Positions 1 through 5,798 are shown, counted from the first letter of the stretch. The stretch: 5,955 bases of DNA from Thermoplasmata archaeon (GCA_030043255.1 JASHYB010000070.1:1-5955); one strand, 5' to 3'. Notes: a model not told the origin generated them from the sequence alone. A program made the numbers and translations.

Positions 1-339
1 GTGGCGGTCGTCCTCGGCTCGGCGGCGTTCTCCTCGCTGTCGATGGTGATCGCGAGCCTGGTCCGGACCCAGGAGCGGTTCCTCGGGATCGGCCAGCTGA
101 TGACGATGCCGCTGTTCTTCGCGAGCAACGCGATCTACCCGATCGCGATCATGCCGGTCTGGCTGCGGCCGGTCGCCTACGCCAACCCGCTCACCTACCT
201 CGTCGACGCCCTGCGGAACCTGATGACCCCGGGGGCGCCGACGCTCTTCCCGCTCGCCCTCGACCTCGGGGTCCTCGCCGGGGTCACGCTCGGGCTGATC
301 GCGCTCTGCGCCTCGCTCTATCCCCGAATGGCCCAATAG
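1..339 (+). CDS. ABC-2 type transporter permease, C-terminal part (5'-truncated)
   Basis: The reading frame is open from the first base and ends at TAG 337-339, so this is the last ~112 residues of a longer gene; full ABC-2 permeases are usually about 250-270 aa. The visible part is hydrophobic, with likely membrane segments at about residues 3-21, 27-51 and 86-107. The stretch MPLFFASNAIYPIAIMPVWL (residues 36-55), then the NPLTYLVDALRNLM segment (residues 62-75), matches the conserved C-terminal pattern of the ABC-2 family (DrrB/NodJ-like exporter permeases). Such proteins form the membrane channel of exporters for drugs, lipids or polysaccharides and need a separate ATPase, normally encoded directly upstream, which would lie outside this window. 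Substrate cannot be told. The GTG at position 1 is read here as an internal valine codon, not as a start. Confidence 0.88.
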   Translation: MAVVLGSAAFSSLSMVIASLVRTQERFLGIGQLMTMPLFFASNAIYPIAIMPVWLRPVAYANPLTYLVDALRNLMTPGAPTLFPLALDLGVLAGVTLGLIALCASLYPRMAQ

Positions 340-363
340 CCCAGGGCGGCGGCCCCGAGGGGG

Positions 364-383
364 TCCGGCGCCGGAAGCCTTTT
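364..383 (+). promoter_or_regulatory. Putative archaeal-type promoter of the K+ channel gene, with adjoining palindrome
   Basis: The 67-bp gap between the permease stop and the channel start holds a perfect 12-bp palindrome, TCCGGCGCCGGA (364-375), directly followed by AAGCCTTTT (375-383). The T-run is centred about 26 nt before the GTG start at 407, the spacing expected for an archaeal TATA box serving a leaderless transcript. The box is a poor match to a canonical TTTAWA element. The same layout (short GC palindrome, then four Ts) could instead be a weak terminator for the permease gene, although the perfect palindrome leaves only a 4-bp stem once a loop is allowed. Confidence 0.4.
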
Positions 384-406
384 CGCGCCCCGCCGCTGCC
401 GTCGCC

Positions 407-1462
407 GTGGTCCCCCAACGCCTGCGCTACGCCGCCGAGTTCCTGGGACGGATCTGGTGGCTCCTGACCGCCTTCGGACTGCTCTACCTCGTCGCGGCGG
501 TCGGCTTCTTCCTGCTGGACGGCCAGCGCTACTCGCTGTTCAACTCCTTCTACTGGGCGATCGTCACCGTCGGCACCGTCGGCTACGGCGACATCGTGCC
601 GACGACGCTGGGGGCCAAGCTGCTCACCATGCTGGTCATCGCGACACAGATCTTCCTGCTCGGCTACCTCATCAGCGTGCTCTCGAGCGAAGGGGCCTCC
701 GAGTCGCAGCGGCGGGCGCTCGGGCTGCTCGGGACCGACTTCAAGGGGCACGTGGTGGTCCTCGGCTACGGGCCGATCGCCCAGGCCGCCGTCCGCGAGC
801 TGCTCGTCCAGGAGCAGCGGGTCGCGGTCGTCGTCGAGCGGCCGGAGGACGTGCCGAACCTGCGCCAGCTCGCCGGAGCGGACCGCCTCTACGCGACGTT
901 CGGCGACCCGGTCGCGCCGGAGATCCTGAAGCGGACGAACGTCGCCGGCGCCCACAGCGTCATCGCCGCGACGGAGGACGACGGGCAGAACATGATCGGC
1001 GCGCTGAACGTGCGCTCGCTGGCCCCCGCGGTCCGCATCGTCGTGGCGGTCCACCGACCGGAGCTCCGCGACACCCTGCGCTCGGCCGGCGTCACCTACG
1101 TCGCGAGCCCCGCCGACACCGGCGGGCGGCTGTGCGCCTCGGCGGCGTTCGAGCCGGACGTGGCGAACGCCATCGAGGACATGCTCAGCGCGGAGTTCCG
1201 CGCCGACATCCAGGAGTTCGTCCTGCGCCCGAGCACCCCGGTCTCCTCCCAGACGTTCGGCGAAGCGGAGGCGCTGATCCGGCACGCCACCGGCTGCATC
1301 CTGATCGGCCTCGCGCACGCCGGCCCCACCGGCGAGTACGAGACGGTGATCGCCCCGCCGCCGTCCCGGCGGCTCGCCCCCGGCGACGCGATCCTGGTCG
1401 TCGGCGCGCTGGACGCCTCCAAGCAGTTCCGGCTCTGGTTCGGCGAGGAGCAGGGCCGCTAG
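407..1462 (+). CDS. Two-TM potassium channel with RCK (TrkA-N/TrkA-C) domain, MthK-like
   Basis: This 351-aa protein is predicted to be a ligand-gated K+ channel in the cytoplasmic membrane. Residues ~17-38 and ~69-92 are transmembrane helices flanking a pore loop with the K+ selectivity filter TVGTVGYGD at 54-62. Residues ~114-235 form a Rossmann-type RCK N domain (TrkA-N): GHVVVLGYGPIA at 114-125 is the dinucleotide-binding loop, acidic E144 ends the second strand, and GDP lies at 166-168. Residues ~265-335 fit the RCK C (TrkA-C) domain. Length and order match the archaeal Ca2+-gated channel MthK (336 aa) and related bacterial channels. The loop is GxGxxA rather than GxGxxG, as is seen in some ion- rather than NAD-gated RCK domains; the ligand is unknown. 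The GTG start is chosen because it precedes the first helix closely and fits the upstream AT-rich box; no Shine-Dalgarno is visible. The gene ends in a stop codon that overlaps the stop of the convergent glucoamylase gene. Confidence 0.93.
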   Translation: MVPQRLRYAAEFLGRIWWLLTAFGLLYLVAAVGFFLLDGQRYSLFNSFYWAIVTVGTVGYGDIVPTTLGAKLLTMLVIATQIFLLGYLISVLSSEGASESQRRALGLLGTDFKGHVVVLGYGPIAQAAVRELLVQEQRVAVVVERPEDVPNLRQLAGADRLYATFGDPVAPEILKRTNVAGAHSVIAATEDDGQNMIGALNVRSLAPAVRIVVAVHRPELRDTLRSAGVTYVASPADTGGRLCASAAFEPDVANAIEDMLSAEFRADIQEFVLRPSTPVSSQTFGEAEALIRHATGCILIGLAHAGPTGEYETVIAPPPSRRLAPGDAILVVGALDASKQFRLWFGEEQGR

Positions 1463-1465
1463 CGG
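1456..1465. repeat. 10-bp palindrome carrying both convergent stop codons
   Basis: CCGCTAGCGG is a perfect palindrome. Its central CTAG (1459-1462) contains the TAG stop of the channel gene on the + strand (1460-1462) and the TAG stop of the glucoamylase gene on the - strand (complement of 1459-1461). The two genes therefore overlap by 4 bp and there is no room between them for a separate terminator. Confidence 0.9.
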
Positions 1466-3915
1466 TTCGCGGCCCCCCGGGGGGCGTGCGGCGGCAGCAC
1501 GTCGACCGCGAAGTCGGTCCCCTCCCAGGCGTTGCGGGCGGTCCACAGGAAGGTGAACCGGATCGGGCCGTGCGCCGGCTCGGGCACCGTCAGGTCTACG
1601 AAGTCGACCCCGACCCGGGTCGGCCGCGAGCTGTCGTCCTGCACCGTGGCCCAGCCGTCGGCGCTCCAGTGCAGGCGGAACGGCTCGCCGGCGACCACCC
1701 GCAGGACGGCGCCGGCCGGCACGCGCGGGGTGCGATGGTTCAGCTTCCAGATCACCGGCGCCGGGGCGCCCCGGGGGTGCCGCGCGGTGTGCCGGGCCAG
1801 CTCGGGGATCTGCTCGTAGGGCCGGCCGTCCCGGGCCGACCGGGCGAGGCAGAGGTACTCGCCGTGCGCCCAGGCGAGCGGCATCGCCGAACCGGTCGGT
1901 CCGCCGAGGGTCAGGTGCGCGGCCGGGCGGTCCGGCTCGTCCCAGACCTGCTCCGGCAGGAGTCCGGCCGGCGAGACGAACCGTTCCATCGCCTGGAGGT
2001 ACGGTCGCACATCGTGGCCGGCGGCGAGCTCGTAGTGGCCCCGCTCCCCGGTGAGCAGCGGCCAGGCCCGGCCCTGCCCCCAGTCGACGAACGAGCTGCC
2101 GTCGGCCCGCTGGCCGTAACCGTCGTGGTTGTAGCGCCGCCAGCAGGGCCCCCGCGGGGTCTCCACCTTCAGGACCCGGTCGACGACCCGCAGCGACGCG
2201 ACGATCGTCGGGTCGTCGGCTCGGCGCAGCCCGTAGCGCACCAGCTCGAGGAAACCGGCGTCGACCACCTCCTTCGCCGGGAAGCGGTTCGGGCCGTCGG
2301 GCGGCCCGTTCGGCAGCGTCAGCGGGGCGTCGATGGCACCCGCCTCGGGAGGCGGGTCCCCCGGCGCGGCCGGGCGGACCCGGACGTAGTGCCGCCGGAC
2401 CTCCGGCATCAGGGTTCCCTCGGAGGTGACCGTCCAGTCCTCGACGCGCGCGTCCAGGAAGTCGGCGTACGCGCCCAGGAACTCGGCGGTGCCGCGGTCC
2501 CCACGCTCCCGGGCGAGCTCGGCCGCCGCGAACAGCGCGGCGATCTGCACGGCGAGCGTCGACGGCGAGTAGCCCGCGACCTCCTCCCAGCGGTCCTGCT
2601 GGCTCACCGGGCCCTGGCGGACGAGGAACCCGGCCGCCGCGAGCACCATCGGGTACGGGTCGAACTCCCCCAGCGCACCGTCCTTCGCGAGGCGGTAGGC
2701 GAGCAGGATCGGGTGCGCGACCTCGTCCAGTTGCAGCCCGGTCCAGTACGGCGTGCCCGGCAGCCAGAAGTTCTGCGGGAAGCCCCCGTCCGGGAGCTGC
2801 CGGCTCGCCAGGTAGACCAGCGCGCGGAGCGGGGCCTCGCGGTTGCCGACGGCGAGCAGGCCGGTCGCGATGTGGACCAGATCGCGGGTCCAGACCAGGT
2901 GGTAGCCGCCCCGCTCCTCGTCGCCGCGGTTCGAGCCCCAGGGGATCGCCAGGGAAGCGATGAACGCGCCCGGGAAGACCTTGTCCTCGTGGGCGAGCAG
3001 GACGCTGTAGCTGGCGTACAGGAGGGCCCCGCCGTCGGTGCTCGGCCCTTCCAGCGGCAGGAGATGGCGGCAGGCCCGCTCCCACTCCTCGAGGAACCGG
3101 GTCCGGGCGCTGGCGTACGGCACCGCGAGCGCCTGCAGCAGCGTCGTCGTCGCGTGCGGCAATCCCCGGCCGAGCGCCAGCGCGACCGTGAACTCCTCCC
3201 CGTCCTCCATGGGCAGCTCGCCCGTCAGGGCGACGTTGCCGTTCGGCGCGGACTCGAACTCCCAGTCGAGCTGCAGGTTCGCGTTCAGGTCGGTCCAGCC
3301 GTCGCTGCGGCCGACGTAGCCCACCGAGCAGCGGCGGTACGGCCGCGAGGCCGCCAGCGCGAGGCCGTTGCCGGGCTTGGCGGCCGCCAGGATCTTGCGG
3401 CCGCCGACCTCGAGCACGCTGGCGGAGTTCCCCCAGCCGCCGCCGTCCAGGTGCGGGGCGCACAGCAGGAACGCGCGCAGCCGGCCGCGCCAGGCGGGCG
3501 CGACCGTGAAGCGGACCCGCTCCAGCAGCGCGGGAAGGTGCGGGGAGGCGATCACCTCCTTGTCGATGGCGTAGCGGCCCTGGGGGTCGCGGCTGTACAC
3601 GCGAAAGCCCAGCGCGTGACGGCTCAGCGGCTCGACGACCGGCTCCAGGTCCCGCTTCTCCTCGTGGAAGAACGACGAGCCGTCGGTGACCAGGAACTGG
3701 AGGTCGCGGGTCTGCGGGAGGTCGATGGTCGGGAAGTAGACCTCGGTGGCGATCCCCCGCCACAGGGTGAACCACAGCCGGCTGTCCGCCGAATAGGCGG
3801 TCCCGACGCCGTCCTTGTCGCCGTGCGTCCACCGCGGCTCCATCCCCGGCGCGCCGAACGCCTCGCCGCGCGACGGTGGGGGATCGCCCGTCTCGCCCAT
3901 GCGCACCGACGTCAT
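1459..3915 (-). CDS. Glycoside hydrolase family 15, glucan 1,4-alpha-glucosidase (glucoamylase) type
   Basis: This 818-aa enzyme should release glucose from non-reducing ends of alpha-glucans. Residues ~20-280 form the beta-rich N-terminal domain of prokaryotic glucoamylases/glucodextranases, opening with GAPGMEPRWTHGDKDGVGTA (21-40) and FFHEEKRDLEPVVE (82-95). Residues ~290-710 are the (alpha/alpha)6 catalytic domain: WTRDL at 342-346, DGGFPQNFW at 376-384, the LQLDE motif at 394-398 (E398, likely general acid), RRYNHDGYG at 593-601, WPLLTGERGHYEL at 618-630 and LLPEQVWDE at 652-660 (E655, likely general base). Residues ~717-818 are an extra beta-rich C-terminal domain ending RFTFLWTARNAWEGTDFAV (786-804), similar in feel to glucodextranase-type accessory domains. 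There is no signal peptide, so glycogen or maltodextrin turnover in the cytoplasm is most likely. Alpha,alpha-trehalase or glucodextranase activity cannot be excluded. The second Met (position 3900) is an equally plausible start, since neither has a Shine-Dalgarno. Confidence 0.93.
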   Translation of the reverse strand: MTSVRMGETGDPPPSRGEAFGAPGMEPRWTHGDKDGVGTAYSADSRLWFTLWRGIATEVYFPTIDLPQTRDLQFLVTDGSSFFHEEKRDLEPVVEPLSRHALGFRVYSRDPQGRYAIDKEVIASPHLPALLERVRFTVAPAWRGRLRAFLLCAPHLDGGGWGNSASVLEVGGRKILAAAKPGNGLALAASRPYRRCSVGYVGRSDGWTDLNANLQLDWEFESAPNGNVALTGELPMEDGEEFTVALALGRGLPHATTTLLQALAVPYASARTRFLEEWERACRHLLPLEGPSTDGGALLYASYSVLLAHEDKVFPGAFIASLAIPWGSNRGDEERGGYHLVWTRDLVHIATGLLAVGNREAPLRALVYLASRQLPDGGFPQNFWLPGTPYWTGLQLDEVAHPILLAYRLAKDGALGEFDPYPMVLAAAGFLVRQGPVSQQDRWEEVAGYSPSTLAVQIAALFAAAELARERGDRGTAEFLGAYADFLDARVEDWTVTSEGTLMPEVRRHYVRVRPAAPGDPPPEAGAIDAPLTLPNGPPDGPNRFPAKEVVDAGFLELVRYGLRRADDPTIVASLRVVDRVLKVETPRGPCWRRYNHDGYGQRADGSSFVDWGQGRAWPLLTGERGHYELAAGHDVRPYLQAMERFVSPAGLLPEQVWDEPDRPAAHLTLGGPTGSAMPLAWAHGEYLCLARSARDGRPYEQIPELARHTARHPRGAPAPVIWKLNHRTPRVPAGAVLRVVAGEPFRLHWSADGWATVQDDSSRPTRVGVDFVDLTVPEPAHGPIRFTFLWTARNAWEGTDFAVDVLPPHAPRGAANR

Positions 3916-3930
3916 CAGGAGCCGCGGGGC

Positions 3931-3936
3931 GATACC
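3931..3936 (-). promoter_or_regulatory. Weak candidate TATA-like element before the glucoamylase gene
   Basis: Read on the - strand, GGTATC is the only AT-containing stretch in the 56-bp gap between the cupin stop and the glucoamylase start. It lies about 33 nt before the second Met codon (3900) but only about 18 nt before the first (3915), so if it works as a TATA box the protein starts at 3900. The match is poor, and co-transcription from the cupin promoter is at least as likely. Confidence 0.2.
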
Positions 3937-3971
3937 GTCTCCCGTCCAGCGGCCCCGGGGTCCGGTCGGGG

Positions 3972-4403
3972 CTACGCGGCCGGCGGGCTCGGCACCGCCG
4001 GCGGGTCGGCGAGCGCCGCGCGGAGGACCGAGCGCGTCTGGCGGAAGAGGTGGCGGAACATCGGGGCCCGCACCCGGGCGGCGATGCCGACCGCCACGTG
4101 GAGGATCACGACCGGCTCGCTGGTGGACGGGACCTCGAGCCCGTGGTCCAGGCCGCTCGGCACGTAGTAGGAATCCCCTCCTCGGATCCCCCTCGGGCCG
4201 GTGTCGAACAGGAGCCGGGCCCGGCCCGAGACGACCGTGCCGTACTCCGGGAACCGGTGGCGGTGCGGGGTGAACGTGGTGCCGGGACCGATCCGGTAGA
4301 GCACCAGCGCCGTCCCCTCCCCTTCGACCAGGGAGCGCATCTCGACCCCCGCGCCCGCACGGACCCAGCCGGATCGGCGATCCTGCTCGCGCGGAGGGAC
4401 CAT
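3972..4403 (-). CDS. Small single-domain cupin protein
   Basis: The 143-aa product is a cupin beta-barrel, probably metal-binding. Cupin motif 1 is complete at 41-60 (GTTFTPHRHRFPEYGTVVSG), giving ligands H47, H49 and E53; motif 2 is GDSYYVPSGLDHGLEV at 76-91 with the fourth ligand H87. Residues ~108-143 form a basic, then proline/alanine-rich tail (APMFRHLFRQTR at 113-124) that is not part of the barrel. Substrate and reaction are unknown; small cupins include sugar isomerases, dioxygenases and small-molecule sensors. The start at 4403 is preferred over the in-frame ATG at 4442 because CCTTAATG lies about 30 nt upstream of 4403, within what would be coding sequence if 4442 were used, and because the 13 extra residues precede no conserved element. 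It lies 56 bp upstream of the glucoamylase gene on the same strand, suggesting but not proving a shared transcript. Confidence 0.85.
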   Translation of the reverse strand: MVPPREQDRRSGWVRAGAGVEMRSLVEGEGTALVLYRIGPGTTFTPHRHRFPEYGTVVSGRARLLFDTGPRGIRGGDSYYVPSGLDHGLEVPSTSEPVVILHVAVGIAARVRAPMFRHLFRQTRSVLRAALADPPAVPSPPAA

Positions 4404-4429
4404 CGCTGGGAGCGCCTCACCGTCCCCGA

Positions 4430-4437
4430 CATTAAGG
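4430..4437 (-). promoter_or_regulatory. Putative TATA box of the cupin gene
   Basis: On the - strand the sequence reads CCTTAATG, an AT-rich island in strongly GC-rich DNA, centred about 30 nt before the ATG at 4403. That spacing predicts a transcript with no leader or only a few nucleotides, as is usual in many archaea, and agrees with the lack of a Shine-Dalgarno sequence. The complementary ATTAAGG heptamer recurs at 4606-4612, in front of the divergent gene. Confidence 0.5.
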
Positions 4438-4442
4438 GTCAT

Positions 4443-4535
4443 CGCCGCCCCGGCGGCGCGGAGGCGCTCGCTCCCGTCCCGGTAGGCGGGAGCCGTCACG
4501 TTCGCGCCCCGCGAAGCGGAAGCTGCGGCGCAGCT
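4443..4535. repeat. Cluster of four inverted repeats in the divergent intergenic region
   Basis: Four hairpin-like inverted repeats follow one another: CGCCGCC/GGCGGCG (4443-4458, 2-nt centre); GCTCCCG/CGGGAGC (arms 4470-4476 and 4487-4493, 10-nt centre); TTCGCG-CCC-CGCGAA (4501-4515); and AGCTGC-GGC-GCAGCT (4521-4535). The last two share one design, 6-bp arms around a 3-nt centre, with centres 20 bp apart, about two helical turns. The cluster lies between the two putative promoters and upstream of both, so it is unlikely to be transcribed from either and would suit operator sites for dimeric regulators. GC-rich DNA yields such repeats by chance fairly often, so function is uncertain. Confidence 0.45.
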
Positions 4536-4604
4536 CTCCCAACCGCCCGAGGGTGGGGTCCGGCAGCTCGAGAGAACCGCCGGTGTTCCGTCCACGTGTG
4601 CGGG

Positions 4605-4612
4605 GATTAAGG
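4605..4612 (+). promoter_or_regulatory. Putative TATA box of the conserved hypothetical gene
   Basis: GATTAAGG is an isolated AT-rich element centred about 33 nt before the ATG at 4641, which would give a leader of a few nucleotides. Its TAA (4608-4610) is also the in-frame stop that bounds the downstream reading frame, so the gene cannot begin further upstream. It shares ATTAAGG with the cupin promoter box in the same strand orientation; since TATA boxes are nearly symmetric, the facing direction cannot be decided from the box alone. Confidence 0.4.
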
Positions 4613-4640
4613 CGGCCGATCCGATGGTGGACCCGAGCGT

Positions 4641-5276
4641 ATGCACGAGGCCAGCTTCCCCCGACGCCCGACACGAACGACGCGCTTCCACCGAGCCGGT
4701 CGGTCCGGACAGGTGCGCACCTTCTACGGCACGACCGCACGCCCGGCGGACAGCGGCTTCCCCTGGCTCAAGGGTTGGCGGAACGCACGCTCGGCGGGGA
4801 TCGGGTTCCCGACCATCAAGTGCACCGTGGAGGGCGAGCAGCCCGGCTACGGGAGCCAGCTGGGCTGGATCCAGTGGGTGACGCAGGACTTCCACGGGGA
4901 ACGCAAGCCGGTGCAGCTCGTCGATCGGGCCCCCTCGCTGCTGAGCCTGGACCTGCCGTTCCTGTCCTTCGGCTACGCCCCGACGTTCTTCGACGCCCCG
5001 GCCTACAACTCCCTGCCGAGGATCGACTGGACCGCCTCGTTGTTCCTGACGACCCTGCCGATGATGGATCGACGCGAGCCGGTCGTCCCGCTCTGCGGCT
5101 GGGTCTGGGGCTACCGCATCGAGCGACGCGGCGGTGCGGTGCAGCCCTTGCCGCTCCGACCGGCGACCGCCGGCGACTGGCGTCGGGCCCGCCAGGAGCT
5201 CGCGCGCCGCCATCGGAGCTGGAGATTCTCCGCCCGCTTCGGCGACGACGCCCGTGGGTCCCGGGCGCCCGGTTAG
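4641..5276 (+). CDS. Conserved hypothetical protein
   Basis: This 211-aa soluble protein has no domain I can name. Its core (residues ~38-160) looks like real protein rather than a GC-driven frame: it is rich in aromatic residues and has ordered blocks, KCTVEGEQPGYGSQLGWIQW at 60-79, LPFLSFGYAPTFFDAP at 105-120, DWTASLFLTTLP at 129-140 and PLCGWVWGYRI at 150-160. The pattern of a GWI segment, FGY..T.FDAP, W.A..FL...P, then CG..WGYR resembles an uncharacterised family I recall from soil actinobacteria and other high-GC microbes, but I cannot confirm that without a search. The C-terminal ~45 residues are Arg-rich and may be helical. The first ~35 residues are also Arg-rich with little apparent conservation, so a GTG at 4713 (V25) is an alternative start; the ATG at 4641 fits the upstream AT-rich box. 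No signal peptide or membrane segment is evident. Confidence 0.75.
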   Translation: MHEASFPRRPTRTTRFHRAGRSGQVRTFYGTTARPADSGFPWLKGWRNARSAGIGFPTIKCTVEGEQPGYGSQLGWIQWVTQDFHGERKPVQLVDRAPSLLSLDLPFLSFGYAPTFFDAPAYNSLPRIDWTASLFLTTLPMMDRREPVVPLCGWVWGYRIERRGGAVQPLPLRPATAGDWRRARQELARRHRSWRFSARFGDDARGSRAPG

Positions 5277-5367
5277 CGCCCCCCGCGGATCCCGCCCCTC
5301 GTCGGGGAAGCTCCCTGGCGCTCTCGGTGGATCTCCTGATCGCTGCGGCCCGCGCGGCGGTGCGGCG
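5277..5367. other. Convergent intergenic gap without a clear terminator
   Basis: This 91-bp gap separates the ends of the conserved hypothetical gene (+) and the DUF1801 gene (-). It contains a small CCCC-TCGTC-GGGG hairpin (about 5296-5308) but no T-run on either strand of the kind expected of archaeal or Rho-independent terminators. Confidence 0.5.
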
Positions 5368-5376
5368 CTAGCGCCG
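5363..5376. repeat. 14-bp perfect palindrome at the DUF1801 stop codon
   Basis: CGGCGCTAGCGCCG is a perfect palindrome centred on the CTAG that contains the TAG stop of the DUF1801 gene on the - strand (complement of 5368-5370). It lies at the convergent end of two genes and resembles the shorter CCGCTAGCGG found at the other convergent junction (1456-1465). Confidence 0.85.
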
Positions 5377-5790
5377 GGGGCTGGACCGCGCCGCGTCGAG
5401 CGTTGCGGCGGCTCGGACGATCGTGCGCAGGCGAGGGCGCGCCGCGCTCCCGGCGTCGGGGACCTTGACGTGGCGCAGCCGCTTACCGGTGCCCACGATC
5501 TCCGGATAGCGCGACGCGAGCTCGGCGCCCCGGAAGAGGCCCAGGTTGACGTGGTCGTCGTAGATCTGCAGCACGAGCACGTCCGCTCTCCCCGACCAAA
5601 CCGGCTGGCGCCACTTCACCTGCTCCCGCAGTCCGGGCGCTGCGAGCCGAATTGCCGCGCGCAACGCCCGGGCGACCGAGGCTCGAGGCGGGTCCAGCCC
5701 GCGCAGTAGATCGTCGACGGTCGGAACAGAGCCCGCTTCCTGGCGCACGACCGACGCCCGGGCCCCGCGGCGGGAGGCGGCTCGGGACAT
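5368..5790 (-). CDS. DUF1801 domain protein
   Basis: The 140-aa product fits the DUF1801 family (YdhG-like fold, Pfam PF08818), small cytoplasmic proteins of unknown biochemical role. Residues ~24-130 make up the domain: TVDDLLRGLDPPRASVARAL at 24-43 is the N-terminal helix pair, EQVKWRQPVWSG at 56-67 carries the conserved K-W-x-x-P-V segment, and DHVNLGLFRGAEL (79-91) followed by GTGKRLRHVKV (100-110) are the two most typical family blocks. The frame stays open upstream to another ATG at 5880, but that region encodes the zinc-ribbon protein in a different frame, so the ATG at 5790, 8 bp after that gene's stop, is preferred. The close spacing suggests co-transcription. Residues 1-20 are basic and probably not part of the fold. 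Confidence 0.88.
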   Translation of the reverse strand: MSRAASRRGARASVVRQEAGSVPTVDDLLRGLDPPRASVARALRAAIRLAAPGLREQVKWRQPVWSGRADVLVLQIYDDHVNLGLFRGAELASRYPEIVGTGKRLRHVKVPDAGSAARPRLRTIVRAAATLDAARSSPRR

Positions 5791-5798
5791 GGCCGGAC

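Larger units (their letters stand above)
4404..4640. other. Divergent intergenic region, 237 bp
   Basis: This is the longest gene-free stretch of the window. It separates the cupin gene (-) from the conserved hypothetical gene (+). It holds one AT-rich box near each end, the inverted repeat cluster, a longer-range CCGGC/GCCGG pair (4560-4564 and 4579-4583) and the 6-bp palindromes CTCGAG (4567-4572) and CACGTG (4593-4598). Several reading frames run through it on both strands, but they show no conserved motif and are rich in Arg, Pro and Gly, as expected of noncoding GC-rich DNA. I see no tRNA or other RNA fold that I can name. Confidence 0.6.

Noticed and set aside
740..760. Internal start for a free RCK domain, as known for MthK
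   Set aside because: MthK uses an internal Met near residue 107; here there is no Met between residues 76 and 195, and the GTG codons near residue 116 lack a suitably spaced ribosome binding site.
284..3832. A 1,182-codon open frame on the - strand
   Set aside because: It is the out-of-frame shadow of the glucoamylase gene and the antisense of the channel gene; low complexity and no recognisable motif.
457..4167. A 1,236-codon open frame on the + strand
   Set aside because: It is Arg/Pro/Gly/Ala-rich with no domain pattern and overlaps the channel gene out of frame and the glucoamylase gene antisense. Long stop-free shadow frames are expected in DNA this GC-rich.
4443..4535. The hairpin cluster as a tRNA, riboswitch or CRISPR array
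   Set aside because: No tRNA arm consensus, no repeated unit with spacers, and it lies upstream of both predicted transcript starts.
4432..4740. Small - strand open frame of 102 codons in the divergent region
   Set aside because: Arg-rich, no motif, overlaps the inverted repeats and the 5' end of the hypothetical gene; likely chance.
4404..5213. Upstream extension of the cupin frame to a start at 5213
   Set aside because: The extension is low complexity, runs antisense to the conserved hypothetical gene and adds no cupin element; the promoter-like box supports the start at 4403.
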